25,827 nucleotides of DNA from Chara braunii (GCA_003427395.1 BFEA01000075.1:3211288-3237114), one strand, 5' to 3'; positions 1 through 10,334 are shown, numbered from the stretch's first letter. Numbers and translations: made by a program. The notes: a model not told the origin generated them from the sequence alone.

Positions 1-55
<55 letters not shown>
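1..55. repeat. (CA)n dinucleotide microsatellite
   Basis: Uninterrupted CA repeat, about 27 units, running off the left edge of the window, so its true length is unknown. Confidence 0.98.
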
Positions 56-56
<1 letters not shown>

Positions 57-884
57 GCCATTTTTTGTGGCAGCGCCACAGAAAACACGTGCTTCAAATC
101 CGAATTTCGGAAGCAAGGGCATGACGGAAAGATGTATGCGGCACATGAGGGCTCACAAGGGCATATGAAATAGGACTGGGCATCCAGTAAGGGCACTGCG
201 GAAAGCTGCACCCCTTGCTGACAGGGGCATGCAGGAAAGTTCAGAGGCCCCAGGTAAGTGGTCCGTCGGGGGGGGGCGAGGCAAAATAATGGAAATTACG
301 GGGCGCCAGACAAATTTCCCCAAAGAAAAAAGAAGCCATTTTCTCATATTTTTCTTCCTTTTTTCCCTTTTCTATTTTGTCTTTTTTGGAAAGCTCATTA
401 ATTTATTACAAAATTCAAAGGGACAGGCCCGGGGACCTCACAATTCAACCCAGAGTCATCCTGGCAGCCTCAGCCAGTTTAGATTATGAGCAGATCTAGA
501 TAACTAACCAACTCTTCAAACATTACCATAAGCCAGCTGGAAACCGGGTCCAGCATCCCACAATAAGAAAACAATTTCCAAAATTAAACTTTGAAGTGCA
601 GGATAAATGGGTCCGTCAGAGCCTAAGCTCCTAGACCACTGTGAACAATCAGCTGGAAATTGAGTCCAGCGTCCCTTCCTGACATTTCCCCCAAAGCACA
701 GATAAAAGCCCCTAGGCAGGCCCTGCGAACTTCTAAGGCCTCGAAACCACAGGAGTCCGGAAAGGAAAACCTTTGCAGCAGAACTGCTTGCGCGACCAAC
801 CACCCGCGGAAGAGGTCCTGGAAAGTTGCGATTCATTCAGTGGAACTGTTTCCCAGGACCCCACAGCCTGGAACAGGCCAGGAA
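56..884. other. Unassigned DNA with weak internal repeats
   Basis: No reading frame here looks coding. The phrase AGGGCATG-(A/C)GGAAAG recurs imperfectly near 116, 189 and 223. A segment of about 26 bp (CAGCTGGAAA..G.GTCCAGC.TCCC) occurs at 534-559 and again at 650-675, a spacing of 116 bp. These could be traces of an old tandem array. I see no promoter, RNA gene or recognisable transposon ends. Confidence 0.5.
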
Positions 885-1334
885 TCAGTTTTCACTTCGT
901 TCGCGACCTGGAAAAGTCCCGCGGGACGAAAAACCGCTGGGACTTTGTGCTGAGTGGAGAGTGTCGAGGGGGGGCGACATCTTGAATACTTTAGGTCTCC
1001 TCCGCCGGTCGGACAAGAAGTTGTCCGCCCACGGGTCTTGTTCCACAAGCACTGCCCCAACATCGCCATGCGGGACCTCACTGGTTTCTACGCTGTGACG
1101 AACTATCTTCTGCAACCGCTCGACTTTCTGCGCACATAGAACTATCTTCTGCAACCGCGCGACTTTCTGCGCAAGGCTACTTCGGGGGTTGATCGAGAGG
1201 GGCCCGTCGAATTGCATGAATGCCTTCGCTATTTTTGGAATTGAGGCTGGTATGGTCCCACGACGGTTGGTATTGCGCCTTAGCAAGCGCGAAGGACAAC
1301 TTTGTGTGGGTGCGCGGTGACGGACTGCCCGCAT
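885..1334 (-). CDS. Possible coding fragment with an in-frame 13-codon duplication
   Basis: An open frame of 149 codons on the minus strand. I do not recognise the product. Its middle carries two copies of a 13-residue unit, AQKVARLQKIVLC then AQKVERLQKIVRH, produced by a 39-bp tandem duplication that keeps the frame. The unit has a leucine/valine spacing compatible with a short amphipathic helix. The rest is basic and proline/serine-rich with no domain signature. No neighbouring frame clearly continues it as an exon, and the start is just the first ATG in the frame. The opposite strand also has overlapping short frames here, so this may be a chance ORF over a non-coding tandem repeat. Low confidence as a gene. 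Confidence 0.2.
   Translation of the reverse strand: MRAVRHRAPTQSCPSRLLRRNTNRRGTIPASIPKIAKAFMQFDGPLSINPRSSLAQKVARLQKIVLCAQKVERLQKIVRHSVETSEVPHGDVGAVLVEQDPWADNFLSDRRRRPKVFKMSPPLDTLHSAQSPSGFSSRGTFPGRERSEN
1100..1173. repeat. Tandem duplication, 35 bp repeated with period 39
   Basis: Positions 1100-1134 and 1139-1173 match at all but one base (CTC versus CGC in the middle). The period of 39 bp is a multiple of three and keeps the minus-strand frame open. Confidence 0.9.
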
Positions 1335-2310
1335 CGGGATGGTGTGGAGAAAGAGAGAAAGAGAGAAAAGGGAGACAGGATGTGTTGCAATGGTGCTTCT
1401 CTTCTATTCTTCTGAGTAATTTTGATATCTGGCGCAAGTCGCCCTTGCTTTTTGGATCAACATCTCGGACTTTTCCTTTGTTTTTTCCCTATGTAATTGT
1501 CTCCCCCGCTTCCCTCCTCCCCTTGTATGAATTGGCAACCTGATTGGAGATCACCTACGATCGAATTCTGTGTGATCCCTGACCAATGGCCGAAGGATTG
1601 ATGCACGAATGATTGTCAACTCCTGTTTTGTCTGTGTGTGTGTGTTTGAAGCTGAATGCATGGATGATTGGCGTTTTTCTGTCTTAGTATGAACTAGATG
1701 AGCATGCTAGATGATTAGATGTTTGTCTCACGATAGGATTGCCAATCTTCGGGTTAACGGGTCAGTGCGTACAGGTTGTGAGCTGCTGGCCTTTATCCAC
1801 CGGGCCGACGAACAGGTCTTGTGCACCCACGTGTAAGCTCGGCCGAAGAAGGTCGTTGCTTACACGCATCTGCAAGATCTGTACTCGGCCCAGCTCTCCG
1901 GATGTCTGAATTTCTGCCCCACCCCACAGTATGAATACCGAAATCCCCTTTCGCATTACCGACTGTGAGTGCCTCAGGGATCGTGAATTCCGGGAGTACT
2001 GGGAACACTCGTGTCTGTCTACACGATCAAGGGCGGAACCTTCGGAATTCCCCTACTCCATAGGGAACGAATGTATTTGCGAGTGGGATATTGATCGGGC
2101 CTTGGAACATATTCCCCCTCGTCCCCGGCTGCCTTAGCTCATACACGTGTCACATCGTTGTGGAACCCGGAATCATTATCCTGGGAACCGAATTCCCTCT
2201 CAATCACCGCATCCTGCCCTTTCACTCCCTCACCATCATTCCCTGGCGCGCACTCGCTCCCTGCTGGGCCCAACCACCGTGCTCGGAGTGCCTGCAAGAC
2301 CACGATTACC
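1335..2310. other. Unassigned DNA upstream of the Ty3/gypsy element
   Basis: Contains a GAAAGAGA-rich stretch near 1347-1375 and a short TG run near 1631-1643. An open frame of 68 codons at 1931-2137 on the plus strand follows a pyrimidine-rich CACCCCACAG sequence that resembles a 3' splice site, but the peptide matches no family I know and has no visible partner exon. I see no sequence shared with the region just upstream of the 3' LTR, which is why the 5' LTR is not extended into here. Confidence 0.4.
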
Positions 2311-2708
2311 GAGCATCCGGCTTTATCCGACAAACTCGCTCGGAAGAAGAACGACGGGAGCACAGCCTTTGGCTGAGGTCGGCCTCGTCGGATTCCAAGA
2401 CTTGAGGCGTTCGACGTCGGCAGGTGATCAGCCACTGAGATAGCCATAGCGTCTTGGTGGTACACCAGATACGAGTCTGACCCAGACGACGGGACCAACG
2501 GAGGCGGTAGCTCCGCTCTCTGAAACATGAAACATGACTCCGACCCACGCCTACCCTCTTGCATTCATATCCCTAAAACTTATCACAAGAGATCTCAATT
2601 CCAACCTGGGACTCCAACCCCACTTTCCTAAAATCTTTGGCACACCCCCTTTTTCGCACTTCCAGGCCCACTCTCACTTCGATCAGGAAGTTATGTCGGG
2701 CGTGAGGT
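2311..2708 (+). repeat. 5' LTR of the Ty3/gypsy element
   Basis: Aligns end to end with 9821-10218 at roughly 88% identity. Long exact blocks include the AACTCGCTCGGAAGAAGAACG and CCCTTTTTCGCACTTCC regions. The end is fixed by the adjoining primer-binding site. The start is where similarity to the 3' copy fades; it lacks a TG start, so a few bases may have been lost or mutated. The LTR presumably held promoter and polyadenylation signals, but I cannot place a TATA box with confidence. Confidence 0.9.
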
Positions 2709-2721
2709 TGGTATCGGATCC
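2709..2721 (+). promoter_or_regulatory. Primer-binding site for initiator Met tRNA
   Basis: TGGTATCGGATCC directly follows the LTR. It matches 11 of 13 positions of the usual plant initiator-Met primer site TGGTATCAGAGCC. The first seven bases, which pair with the CCA end, are exact. Confidence 0.85.
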
Positions 2722-2841
2722 GACACGTGGCAAGCTCAGGGTTGTCAAGCGGGTAGGCTACAAAGATTGATCTGGCGAACAGAGGGCGGCCTAGGCAGAG
2801 GAACGCGGCACGACACGACCCTATAGTGACAGGCTGCCAAC

Positions 2842-4229
2842 ATGAACGCCAATCCGACACCAAACGTTAACGCACTGCAGGGTGGGGCTCCTAATCCCCA
2901 AGTTCGAACACTTGCAGCCCCGCCTAATTTGTACCTCTTTGATCCCGCACATCATTTGGTCGGAGCATGGCTAGCTACGCTGCGTGCGCAAGAATATGAC
3001 AATGGTGAGGCCAGGATTAACATCCCCATCCGGTTGGGAGGGGATGCCCATCACTGGTTCAGCACCTACGCTTGGATAGATCTCCCGACCTTCGAGAGGG
3101 ACTTCTTACACCAATTCGACTACATACATCTTGAACAAGCTTTCTTCATGATTAAAGATCGAGTCCAGAAACCCCTCGAATCCGTCATAGAGTACCTCAA
3201 TAGGTTCTACAGGTTGTTTGTCAAATCCGAAAGAGGCGAAAATGTCGGAAGAGATTTGTTCATCGATGGCCTTCGCAATCGTACAATGCGGGCGAAATTG
3301 CGAAAGCAAATTTTCCCCATCAACCACACAATGCAACAGATCATGGACGGAGCGGAAGAGATGGAGCGAAAGTTTGTCGCTAGCTTCCTAGAAGGAGAAG
3401 ACCATGCTAAGGAAGGGGATTCCTCAAAATTGGCCAAAGCGAAGGCTGAGCTAGCTACGCTCCAAAACAAATTTGAAACATGGGTTTCGTTACCGGCCCC
3501 GTCACCTATCTAGAACAAGTTGAAATTAAGAGATCGATATCAGAGACAACCACGGGGCTGCCTATAATGGTCACACCGACACCTCCCTCGAATACCGCTG
3601 CTAAGCCGAACGAATCAAATTCCATACTAGAATTAACTCGAATGCTAGTTAGCCTAATGCAGGGGAGCAAGAAAAAACAGCGCGAGCATAATGCCTGAAT
3701 AAAATCTTTGATAAGGTCGATGTGCCCCATCGTCATCCGAGTTGCACCAATAGCAATGGGAGCAGCCCCTGCCCAAGCCGCAGGCGGTGCTGCAGCTAAT
3801 CTACGCGTACGTTACATGTGTCACCAGCTAGGCCACATAGCCCGAGACTGCCCCAACCGACCGACACAAGCTCGGATGGGGGCAGCCCCTGCGGCAGCGG
3901 CATCTGTGGCCAACGGACCAGGGAGGGTGGGCACGATGGTGGAAGAGGTAGAGGGAGGGGGAAGTGTGATAGTCACTACCGAGGAAGCTGCGGAGCTGAT
4001 CCCGCTTGTCCAGTACATCTCACTAGGATACTCGGGGCTAGGAATGATTAAAACCATCCATCCCGGGAATGAACCACGCAAAGTAGTCGAATGGAGACAA
4101 TCCCCTGAGGAGATGGAGTATGGCGGACCCACTTTCGTTACAGGAGAAATAAATGTCTTGAACATTGCCCGAGCACTAGACCATCGAATCCCTCTGCCCA
4201 TCGGACATCTGCTATTCATATCGGAATAG
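2842..4229 (+). pseudogene. gag: Ty3/gypsy Gag (capsid and zinc knuckle), frameshifted
   Basis: The ATG at 2842 opens 223 codons that contain a retrotransposon Gag-type capsid domain: HHWFSTY near residue 72, then FERDFLHQFDYI and a helical region up to EEMERKFVASF. Between about 3480 and 3513 the coding signal moves from frame 1 to frame 3. A TGA at 3696-3698 and further stops before 3708 break it again. The frame from 3708 carries a CCHC nucleic-acid-binding knuckle at 3810-3851 whose first cysteine is now arginine (CGT for TGT): RYMCHQLGHIARDC. The Ala/Gly/Pro-rich flanks are typical linker. Gag would assemble the cytoplasmic particle and package the RNA. This copy is broken. Confidence 0.92.
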
Positions 4230-5176
4230 GCAAACGAACGGATGTTGCAGCACTGCAAGGCGAACCGGAAGCGGTTTGCTCTCGCCAAGTTGGCGGCCAT
4301 TAAAGGAAAGGCCCCCACCCGAGAAGATGACCCCGACGTCCCCAGCCCCTCGGATCCGATACGATGAGGAATAATCCAGAGTGATGACCATTTCTTGCGT
4401 ATCAAGGCTATTTCGTGGAAATCCGCAGCATGCGATATAGAAGTTTGGGGAATTCCGTACAATGCTATCATCGACTCAGGGGCCGCGATTCTAGCCATCT
4501 CTCTAAGGGTGGTGGAACGGGCAGGAAGAAGAAATTATTTGATCCCATTAGCAGAAGGAGACCACCTTGTCTCCGCTGACGAGAAAAGATCAAGGTGGTG
4601 GGAAGGACGACAAATGTCGCGTTCCAATTAGGGAAAGCCCACGCCCTGGGGATGCCGTAGTATTTGACGTAAATACCTACGATGTCATTTTGGGACTGCC
4701 AGGCTAAGTGTCGGCCCTCACCGCACTACAAGCCAATCTGGATTTTGAGAAGTGATCAGTTATCCTCCAGAATACGGTCGGGGGACCGTATGTTATCCCG
4801 ATGCGTTGACTCTCCGAACTACGCTACCTGTCGCTCGAACACCCCCCCCCTGAGATCAGGGAACCGCTCCATGTGATTGCTTGGAAAAAAACCCTTAACA
4901 AAATAGAACAGAGGGAAAAGTGACCCGAACTGTCGATCAACTCTTCTGACAGTGAGGGTGAAGCGGACCCACTAATCCGAGACATGGCGCATCAACTGAC
5001 TTGCTACCCAGTCCGGCAGAAAGCTACGAAAACGTTCGTCCTTACGGATAGGAACCTCCAACGGACGCGGGCTCTAATCCTAAGGGAACCGCTAGTGCAA
5101 GTATCCTGAATGATCGATTCTTCGGAACCCCCTTGGACCCTATACGAGGCCACCACCCCGCTCCTGCCAAGATACA
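4230..5176 (+). pseudogene. pol: Ty3/gypsy aspartic protease region, broken
   Basis: The frame at 4395-4631 has the retropepsin-like stretch VWGIPYNAIIDSGAAILAIS with the catalytic Asp-Ser-Gly at 4473-4481. The second half of the fold lies in another frame from about 4655 (VFDVNTYDVILGLPG), so an indel lies near 4640. It is followed by TAA at 4701-4703 and by TGA a few dozen codons later, each where a tryptophan would be plausible. The stretch 4860-5176 is probably the protease-RT linker, but no frame stays open there. The protease would have cut Gag and Pol during particle maturation. The DSG triad is intact; the protein is not. Confidence 0.85.
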
Positions 5177-7276
5177 GTGACAAGAAAAGTATTCTGCGCT
5201 ATTACAGAATTACTTCGCTCCCTACTCTCTGCAGAAAAGGAGGTTTGGTTGCTGCGACAAGGCGCCGAGAGTGAAGCTTTGGAACCCCCTGGGTGCGGCG
5301 ATCCCTCGCCTTACGAACTCGAGATCAAAATTGCCGAGAAACCCGTCAGATCTCAAGATATCGACGATGGCATAACACCGGAGGAATACGTGGCAATCCG
5401 GAAGGAAGATGCTCAAATGGTTACCGCAGTGTTCTTCTGGCGATCGGACAACTCGTTTATTTCGTCTCCCACACAAAGAAACGGTACGAAGGTTGGCACA
5501 AAACAGGTAACGGTTAGCATTCATGAGCAACTTTACGAACTACATGTTCCTCGGTACGTTCCTAATGAAACTCATCATCTCATTGCCAACATTTTGATTA
5601 AGTACGAGGGGGCGATTAGTGTCAAAGACACTGACATTGGACTGTCCCTAGTTATCCAACACAAAATCCAAACTGGAACACATCCGCCCATCCATTGCAA
5701 ACCGTACCGGTATTCCCTCGTGGAACGAAGAACGTCGTTGGAACGAATTCGAGAGTTCAAGGCTAACGGATGAATCGAGCTAGCTACCGGACCTTGGTCG
5801 TTCCCCGTGGTTCTAGTTCCAAAAAAGAACATATCAGTTCACATATGCATCGATTATAGAAAATTGAATGACATCATGATCAAAGATGTGTACCCCCTTC
5901 CCCAGATTGGTGATTTGTTGGGTGCGATTGGATGTGCTAATTATTTCAGTAAGTTTTATATTCGTCATGGGTTTCATCATATCGTGGTCAAGGAGAAGGA
6001 CCGGCTGAAAACAACGTTCGTGTTGTTCGAGGGCACTTGACAGTGGTCCGTTGCCCCATGGGAATATGCACTGAACGTCACTTTCCAGAATTTTGTCAAC
6101 AAGACCGGGCTGACCCAAGGAATTATTATTTTTTGTGTCATTGTGTACATGGACGATACTCTGGTGTATCCCGAATCGTTTCACAGACACGCCCAACACA
6201 TCGAATGGACACTTGGGGCGTTACGAGACGTTGGTTTCAAGATCGCATTGGAGAAAAGTGAGTTCTTCCTGTCCGAGATCTCGTTCCTAGGGTACGTCGT
6301 GACCCGAGGGGGCTTGAGACCGAATTCAAGGAAGGTCGAGGCAGTTCGAGACGCCCCTACACCCACAACGCTGATGCAGGTTCGAGCCTTTATGGGACTA
6401 GCCTCATATTATCGGCAGTTCATCAAGGGATTCGCAGCAATTCCTCGGCCTCTGACGAACCTCCCATGGAAGGACCAACCGCTGAAGTGGAACGCGGAGT
6501 ACGAACGAACCTTCCTCCCCTTGAAGGAGGTCTTGGCCTCCGCGCCCATTTTGATTTGGCCCAACCCTAAAAGGCAGTTTATACTTATCACGAACCGGCA
6601 GTCTGAGGCGATCTCCACCATTTTAGAGCAGAAAGGGAAGAACGATCGAGAACATGTCATCGAGTACGCCTCGCGTACAGTACCGGATGAACAACGGAAC
6701 GACTCGACCCCTCAAGGCGAATGGTACGCAGCCGTCTGGGGAATCCAACATTTTCATTCGTACCTATACGGGTAAAAATTCCTCCTCGTCACAGATTACG
6801 AACCTACCCAACTACCTAATACTACGTGGGCTCATCAAACAACGCTAAAAGCTTTGACTATCACGCTAAATTGACTATCTAGACTGTTTGGGATTTTTCC
6901 CAAACTGTTTGGTAGATTCCCACGTGTTACGCACCCGTTCGCCACTTTGTTTTCAACTGAGAAAACAACGTTCGACTTGCATGTCTAGCGTTCTTTAGGA
7001 AAATGGTGTATAACACATCTACCATGACGAAAACCAAACACTTGAGCACCTATAGGCGGTCGAATTGAACCGATGTATTCTCGAATATTCAAATCTTGAT
7101 ACAATAATTCTCCATAATAATAAATTGAGTCAAGAGTTAAATTGATATCTGTTGGCTCTCAAGAGGCTCACTAACTACACGAGAATGAGTAAACAATGGA
7201 TTGTCCGACTACAGGAGTATGATTTTGACATCGTTCATCAAAAGACGAAGAAGCACGGAAACGTGGATGGTCTAAC
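5177..7276 (+). pseudogene. pol: Ty3/gypsy reverse transcriptase and RNase H, broken and interrupted
   Basis: Frame 2 is coding-like from 5177 to about 6805 but carries stops at 5771 (TGA), 6038 (TGA) and 6773 (TAA). RT landmarks: ELATGPWSFPVVLVPKK, IDYRKLND (near 5850), FSKFYIRHGFHH, and the active site YMDD at 6146-6157 (DTLVYP follows). Around 6040-6090 the MPxG loop appears only in another frame (VRCPMGICT) before frame 2 resumes with NVTFQNFVNK, which implies paired indels. RNase H starts near 6580. The expected first catalytic Asp is Asn (AAC, 6593-6595), the later Glu (GEWYA) and TDYEP are present, then an insert splits the domain at about 6806-7151. Its tail LALKRLTNY...VRLQEYDFDIVH resumes at 7152 in another frame. 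Confidence 0.95.
6806..7151. mobile_element. Foreign insert of about 346 bp within the RNase H domain
   Basis: The RNase H sequence stops after TDYEP at 6805 and resumes at 7152 with LALKRLTNY. In related Ty3 elements these parts are nearly adjacent. The sequence between is visibly AT-richer, has stops in all frames and carries short inverted repeats: ACGTGGG near 6824 with CCCACGT near 6915, and GTTTGGGA/TCCCAAAC around 6887-6907. I see no clear terminal inverted repeats or poly(A). AACTAC occurs near both sides, but its spacing does not restore the frame cleanly. Could be a small non-autonomous element or filler DNA. Confidence 0.6.
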
Positions 7277-9123
7277 ATGACTGCATCGACCAATCAAGGT
7301 GGCCAAGGCAGAAGAGATCACTTCGTGGAAGGTACCAGAGCCGATCAAGGGACCATCGTACGGAGAAGTGACCATTCTCTTGAGAACCTCCGTGAAGTGA
7401 CACGTGGCCTCATGGCGACAGGTGGAGAAGGTAACTCCAAGGGCCCCCTTTCTCCTATCTCATCTTCGTCTTTCCTCTCCATGACTGACAAGTTTTGTTA
7501 TTTTTACGAAGCTATATCACGAGTTTATTCGTTTCCTATGCGTCTTAGCGGGGAAGGCTATGTCGAATGGGTAGACTGTGAATGATGTGTCTCTAGGGCC
7601 CACGGATCTTGTGTCCAATATAGGAACGTAGATAAAGCTTGGTTATGTCCTTTGAGTCGTATCGACAAGATCCCAACGGAGGCTCGATTCCTCGAAGCCA
7701 CCTCCGAAGGATTGGAAAAGATACGCAAATTTCGGTGTGTCGAGGTATGGACGAACGTCGTTCTAATAGCTACGGTGGTCGGAAACTCCCTCCGAAAATT
7801 CACCAAGGAAGATCGGAGGAGGGCCAACGAGAGGGCACGGAATCACCAATGGAGCGATGGACGATTAGAAAAGCGAAAGACTGATGGTAGTGGGATTTTG
7901 ATGTTAGTGCCTCATCTGTTCATAAGGTAAGATTGGGTTAAGTCAACACACGAGGAGACCGCCGCCCATTTGCTGTCAGGATTACAGAGTCGGCTATTAA
8001 CAAGATCGAATGGTATTGGTCTGATGTTAAATTCATTGTGAAAATTTGTCTTGTCTGCATGGCGGATAAAGCGCTCATTCAGCCTCCCCGGACTATTGTC
8101 CCAACGGTAGTCGAGCGGCCGTTCCAAAGAATCAGTATGGACACGACAGATATTATCGTCCCCCCCCGCCCAATATAGCTGCGAGTATTCAGTCCTCCTC
8201 GTTTTTGTGGACCATTTCTCCAAATGGATAGAAGCATATCCCTGCAAAACACGACAGACGACGAGAATTGTGTGATATGTCAACCGTTTCCTCGGAATGC
8301 ATCAGGATACTGAGGAAATCCTAATGGACAATGGGGCTGAATTTCAAGGGGAAGTCCTAAGGAGTTTAGTCACGCATGGTGTTTCCATTCGGAACACCGC
8401 CCCTCATATGTCCCAATCAAACAGTCTCGTAGAAAACGCCAACCGAGTAATCAAAACCGCCCTCCGGTGGAATATCGCGGCTAGAGATACAAGGCCTTGG
8501 CCCGACATAGTGGATCACATCCTAACCATTTGTCGGCGGACACCCCATGAGTCCAACGGCTTGAGGCTGTCCCCTTATCAATTGCGTACCAATAGCTTGG
8601 CTTGCGTAGCCTCGCCGAGCCTGAATGACGAAACGACCCTTAGACGACGGCCCACAACGGCGACGGTCAAGGACAAAGCCCAGCGCCACTTGGAACTGAT
8701 GGAAAAGGCCCTCCCCCAGTTAGCCCGAAAAAGACAGCGAATGACCGAATGGCCCACGGACGGCAGGTCCGGAGCTAAGAGGACAGGAAGGGGAATGCTG
8801 GGCCCCGTCCCCAGTATAAATTAGGGGACATACTGCAGATAAGGAAATGTGCTCGCCAAGGTAAGTTAGCGCCTAGATTCTTCGGGCGATTCCTCGTAGT
8901 GGAGCTCGGTCCGAGCGGGGTGAACACAGTGCAGTTTGCGCCATATGTCTTAGGAGTTTGACCGATCATCCGACATGTGTCCTACCTTCGTCCCTTACCG
9001 CCTTCTCCGTCTCTGTCTCCGTTTACGTTATTTCCTTCTTTTGAGGAGGAAAACGACGATTTCGAATATACAGATTTTCCTTCTCCTCGTTCTTCGTTTC
9101 CGCCTTCTCCCCTATCGCAATGA
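7277..9123 (+). pseudogene. pol: Ty3/gypsy integrase with GPY/F-like C-terminus, broken
   Basis: Frames change several times. 7277-7640 is weakly coding linker. The N-terminal zinc-binding module is scattered over frames: HEETAAH near 7950 and ICLVCMAD near 8048, i.e. the two His and the two Cys. The catalytic core shows the first Asp in RISMDTTDI near 8137, a frameshift at the C-run at 8160-8168, then VFVDHFSKWIEAYPC, DNGAEFQGE with the second Asp (near 8329), and the Glu in SLVENANRVIK, so the DDE triad residues survive. After 8815 the frame changes again to YKLGDILQIRK and KLAPRFFGRFLVVELGPSG, a GPY/F-like module. A TGA at 8959 may be a mutation or the true end. The same frame then runs on as a Pro/Ser- and acid-rich tail to TGA at 9121. 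No chromodomain is seen. Confidence 0.92.
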
Positions 9124-9826
9124 GTTTTTTGACGGACCAAGTCATCTGCGAGTGGCTAATGACACTTGGGGGACATATCTCGTCTATTCGGCAAGTTTTG
9201 CGATTGAGTCCCGATCTTCTTCGATTCACGGCCTTCTTTAGCACGACAGCAGTACACGCGGCGGCGAAGTTGTGGTTCATACGTGTCGGCAATGGAGCGC
9301 GAGTGTTGGTTGAGGCGTCGACTTTTTTACGGCTTTCTACACCATGCGTCAGCCACGTGTCTGTGATAGTCGCCTTTACCGACGATCTTACAACGCTGCA
9401 CGAGGGCGCCCACACGGGCGTCCTCCGACAGCTGCGGAACTGCGTGTGGGATATCACGGTCGCGTGGATCCAGCTCGTTGCTCAGTTTGAGGACCAGATC
9501 TTCTCCAGCAACGACACCGACCTCAACCAGTTACGGCATTCCCTTACCGTGCCGGACGCCATCATCCCAGAGCTCCTTCCTTCGCGTCGCACCGATGAAC
9601 CAGCACTGCCTCTCGACCTCCAGGTTCCCGTTTAATCTCCCCACCTTCTGGCAGTCAGCTACCGACGCCCCTCTGTCCTTTCGGATCAAGCAGCTGGATG
9701 TTCTGATCCTCGAGGTTGCGAAGTGGAGGGAGTGGTGGAACACATACGTGGCATTGAGCTTCTGTCTTCTCCAAGCGGTGTTCCAATGGGCAGAGCCAGC
9801 AAACAAGGACGAGGAAAACGAAGCGT
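9120..9826 (+). pseudogene. Post-Pol third ORF of the Ty3 element, unknown function
   Basis: An ATG at 9120 overlaps the last Pol-frame stop as ATGA and opens 171 clean codons (9120-9635). Coding signal then continues in frame 1 from about 9630 (FNLPTFWQSATDAPLSFRIK, then LDVLILEVAKWREWWNTYVA) into the start of the 3' LTR, ending at a TGA at 9934-9936. The product would be roughly 235-270 residues with one frameshift. It is mostly helical in character (LHEGAHTGVLRQLRNCVWDI; LVAQFEDQIFSS). I see no signal peptide, no strong membrane anchor and no glycosylation-rich ectodomain, so the position is envelope-like but the protein is not obviously an envelope. Extra ORFs between integrase and the 3' LTR are known in several plant Ty3 lineages. 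Family not recognised. Confidence 0.6.
9801..9822 (+). promoter_or_regulatory. Candidate polypurine tract
   Basis: AAACAAGGACGAGGAAAACG is 85% purine and lies directly before the 3' LTR match, where plus-strand DNA synthesis would be primed. The three interrupting C residues make it weaker than usual. Confidence 0.5.
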
Positions 9827-10218
9827 CTGGCTTCATCCGGCGAACTCGCTCGGAAGAAGAACGACAGGAGCACAGCCCTCGGTTGAGGCCGCCGCATCGG
9901 ATTCCGAGACCTGCGGCGTTCGACGTCGACACGTGATCAGCTAGTGAGATAGCCATAGCGTCCTGGCGATACACCAGATACGAGTCCGACCCAGACGACA
10001 GGACCAACGGAGGCGGTAGCTCCGCTCTCCAAAGCCTAAAACAGGACTCCGACCCACGCCTACCCTCTTGCATTCATATCCCGAAAACTTGTTACAGGAG
10101 ATCTCAATTCCGACCTGGGATTCCACCCCCACTTTCCTAAAATCCTTGGCACACCCCCTTTTTCGCACTTCCAGGCCCACTCTCACTCTGATCAAGAAGT
10201 TGCGCCGAGCGTGAGGTT
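9821..10218 (+). repeat. 3' LTR of the Ty3/gypsy element
   Basis: Partner of 2311-2708, same length with small compensating indels. Similarity stops after GTGAGGTTGG, exactly where the 5' copy enters the primer-binding site. The third ORF reads into its first 110 bp. Confidence 0.9.
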
Positions 10219-10334
10219 GGGCGTCACAACGCTCCCCAGCCGACCACCAAGACAAAGCACCACTTTCCTTTTGGGGACGGTGGGCAGGGTAGTTTCGTGT
10301 TAGGAAAAATTTTGACGTCATTTTGACACAAAAC

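Larger units (their letters stand above)
2311..10218 (+). mobile_element. Degraded Ty3/gypsy LTR retrotransposon, about 7.9 kb
   Basis: Order on the plus strand: LTR, primer-binding site, Gag with zinc knuckle, aspartic protease, reverse transcriptase, RNase H, integrase with a GPY/F-like tail, an extra ORF, purine-rich tract, LTR. RT before integrase is the Ty3/gypsy order. The two ends are each 398 bp and differ at about 48 sites by my hand alignment, mostly transitions, so the insertion is old. Every gene carries frameshifts or stops, and RNase H holds a separate insert. I could not see a clear TG...CA at the LTR ends or a target-site duplication, so the outer borders are good to perhaps 10 bp. 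No chromodomain is visible. Not able to transpose by itself. Confidence 0.95.

Noticed and set aside
1931-2137. Host exon after a 3' splice-like CACCCCACAG
   Set aside because: A single weak acceptor-like site, no donor or neighbouring exon, and a peptide with no family.
3821-4498. 225-codon minus-strand open frame
   Set aside because: Antisense to the Gag zinc knuckle and protease DSG motif, which are clear on the plus strand. Its peptide is Ser/Ala-rich with no domain.
8815-9123. Chromodomain at the integrase C-terminus
   Set aside because: Only a GPY/F-like stretch and a Pro/Ser/acidic tail are present; the aromatic cage pattern of a chromodomain is not visible.
9120-9826. Calling the third ORF an envelope gene
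   Set aside because: The position fits, but there is no signal peptide, transmembrane anchor or cleavage-type site that I can see.
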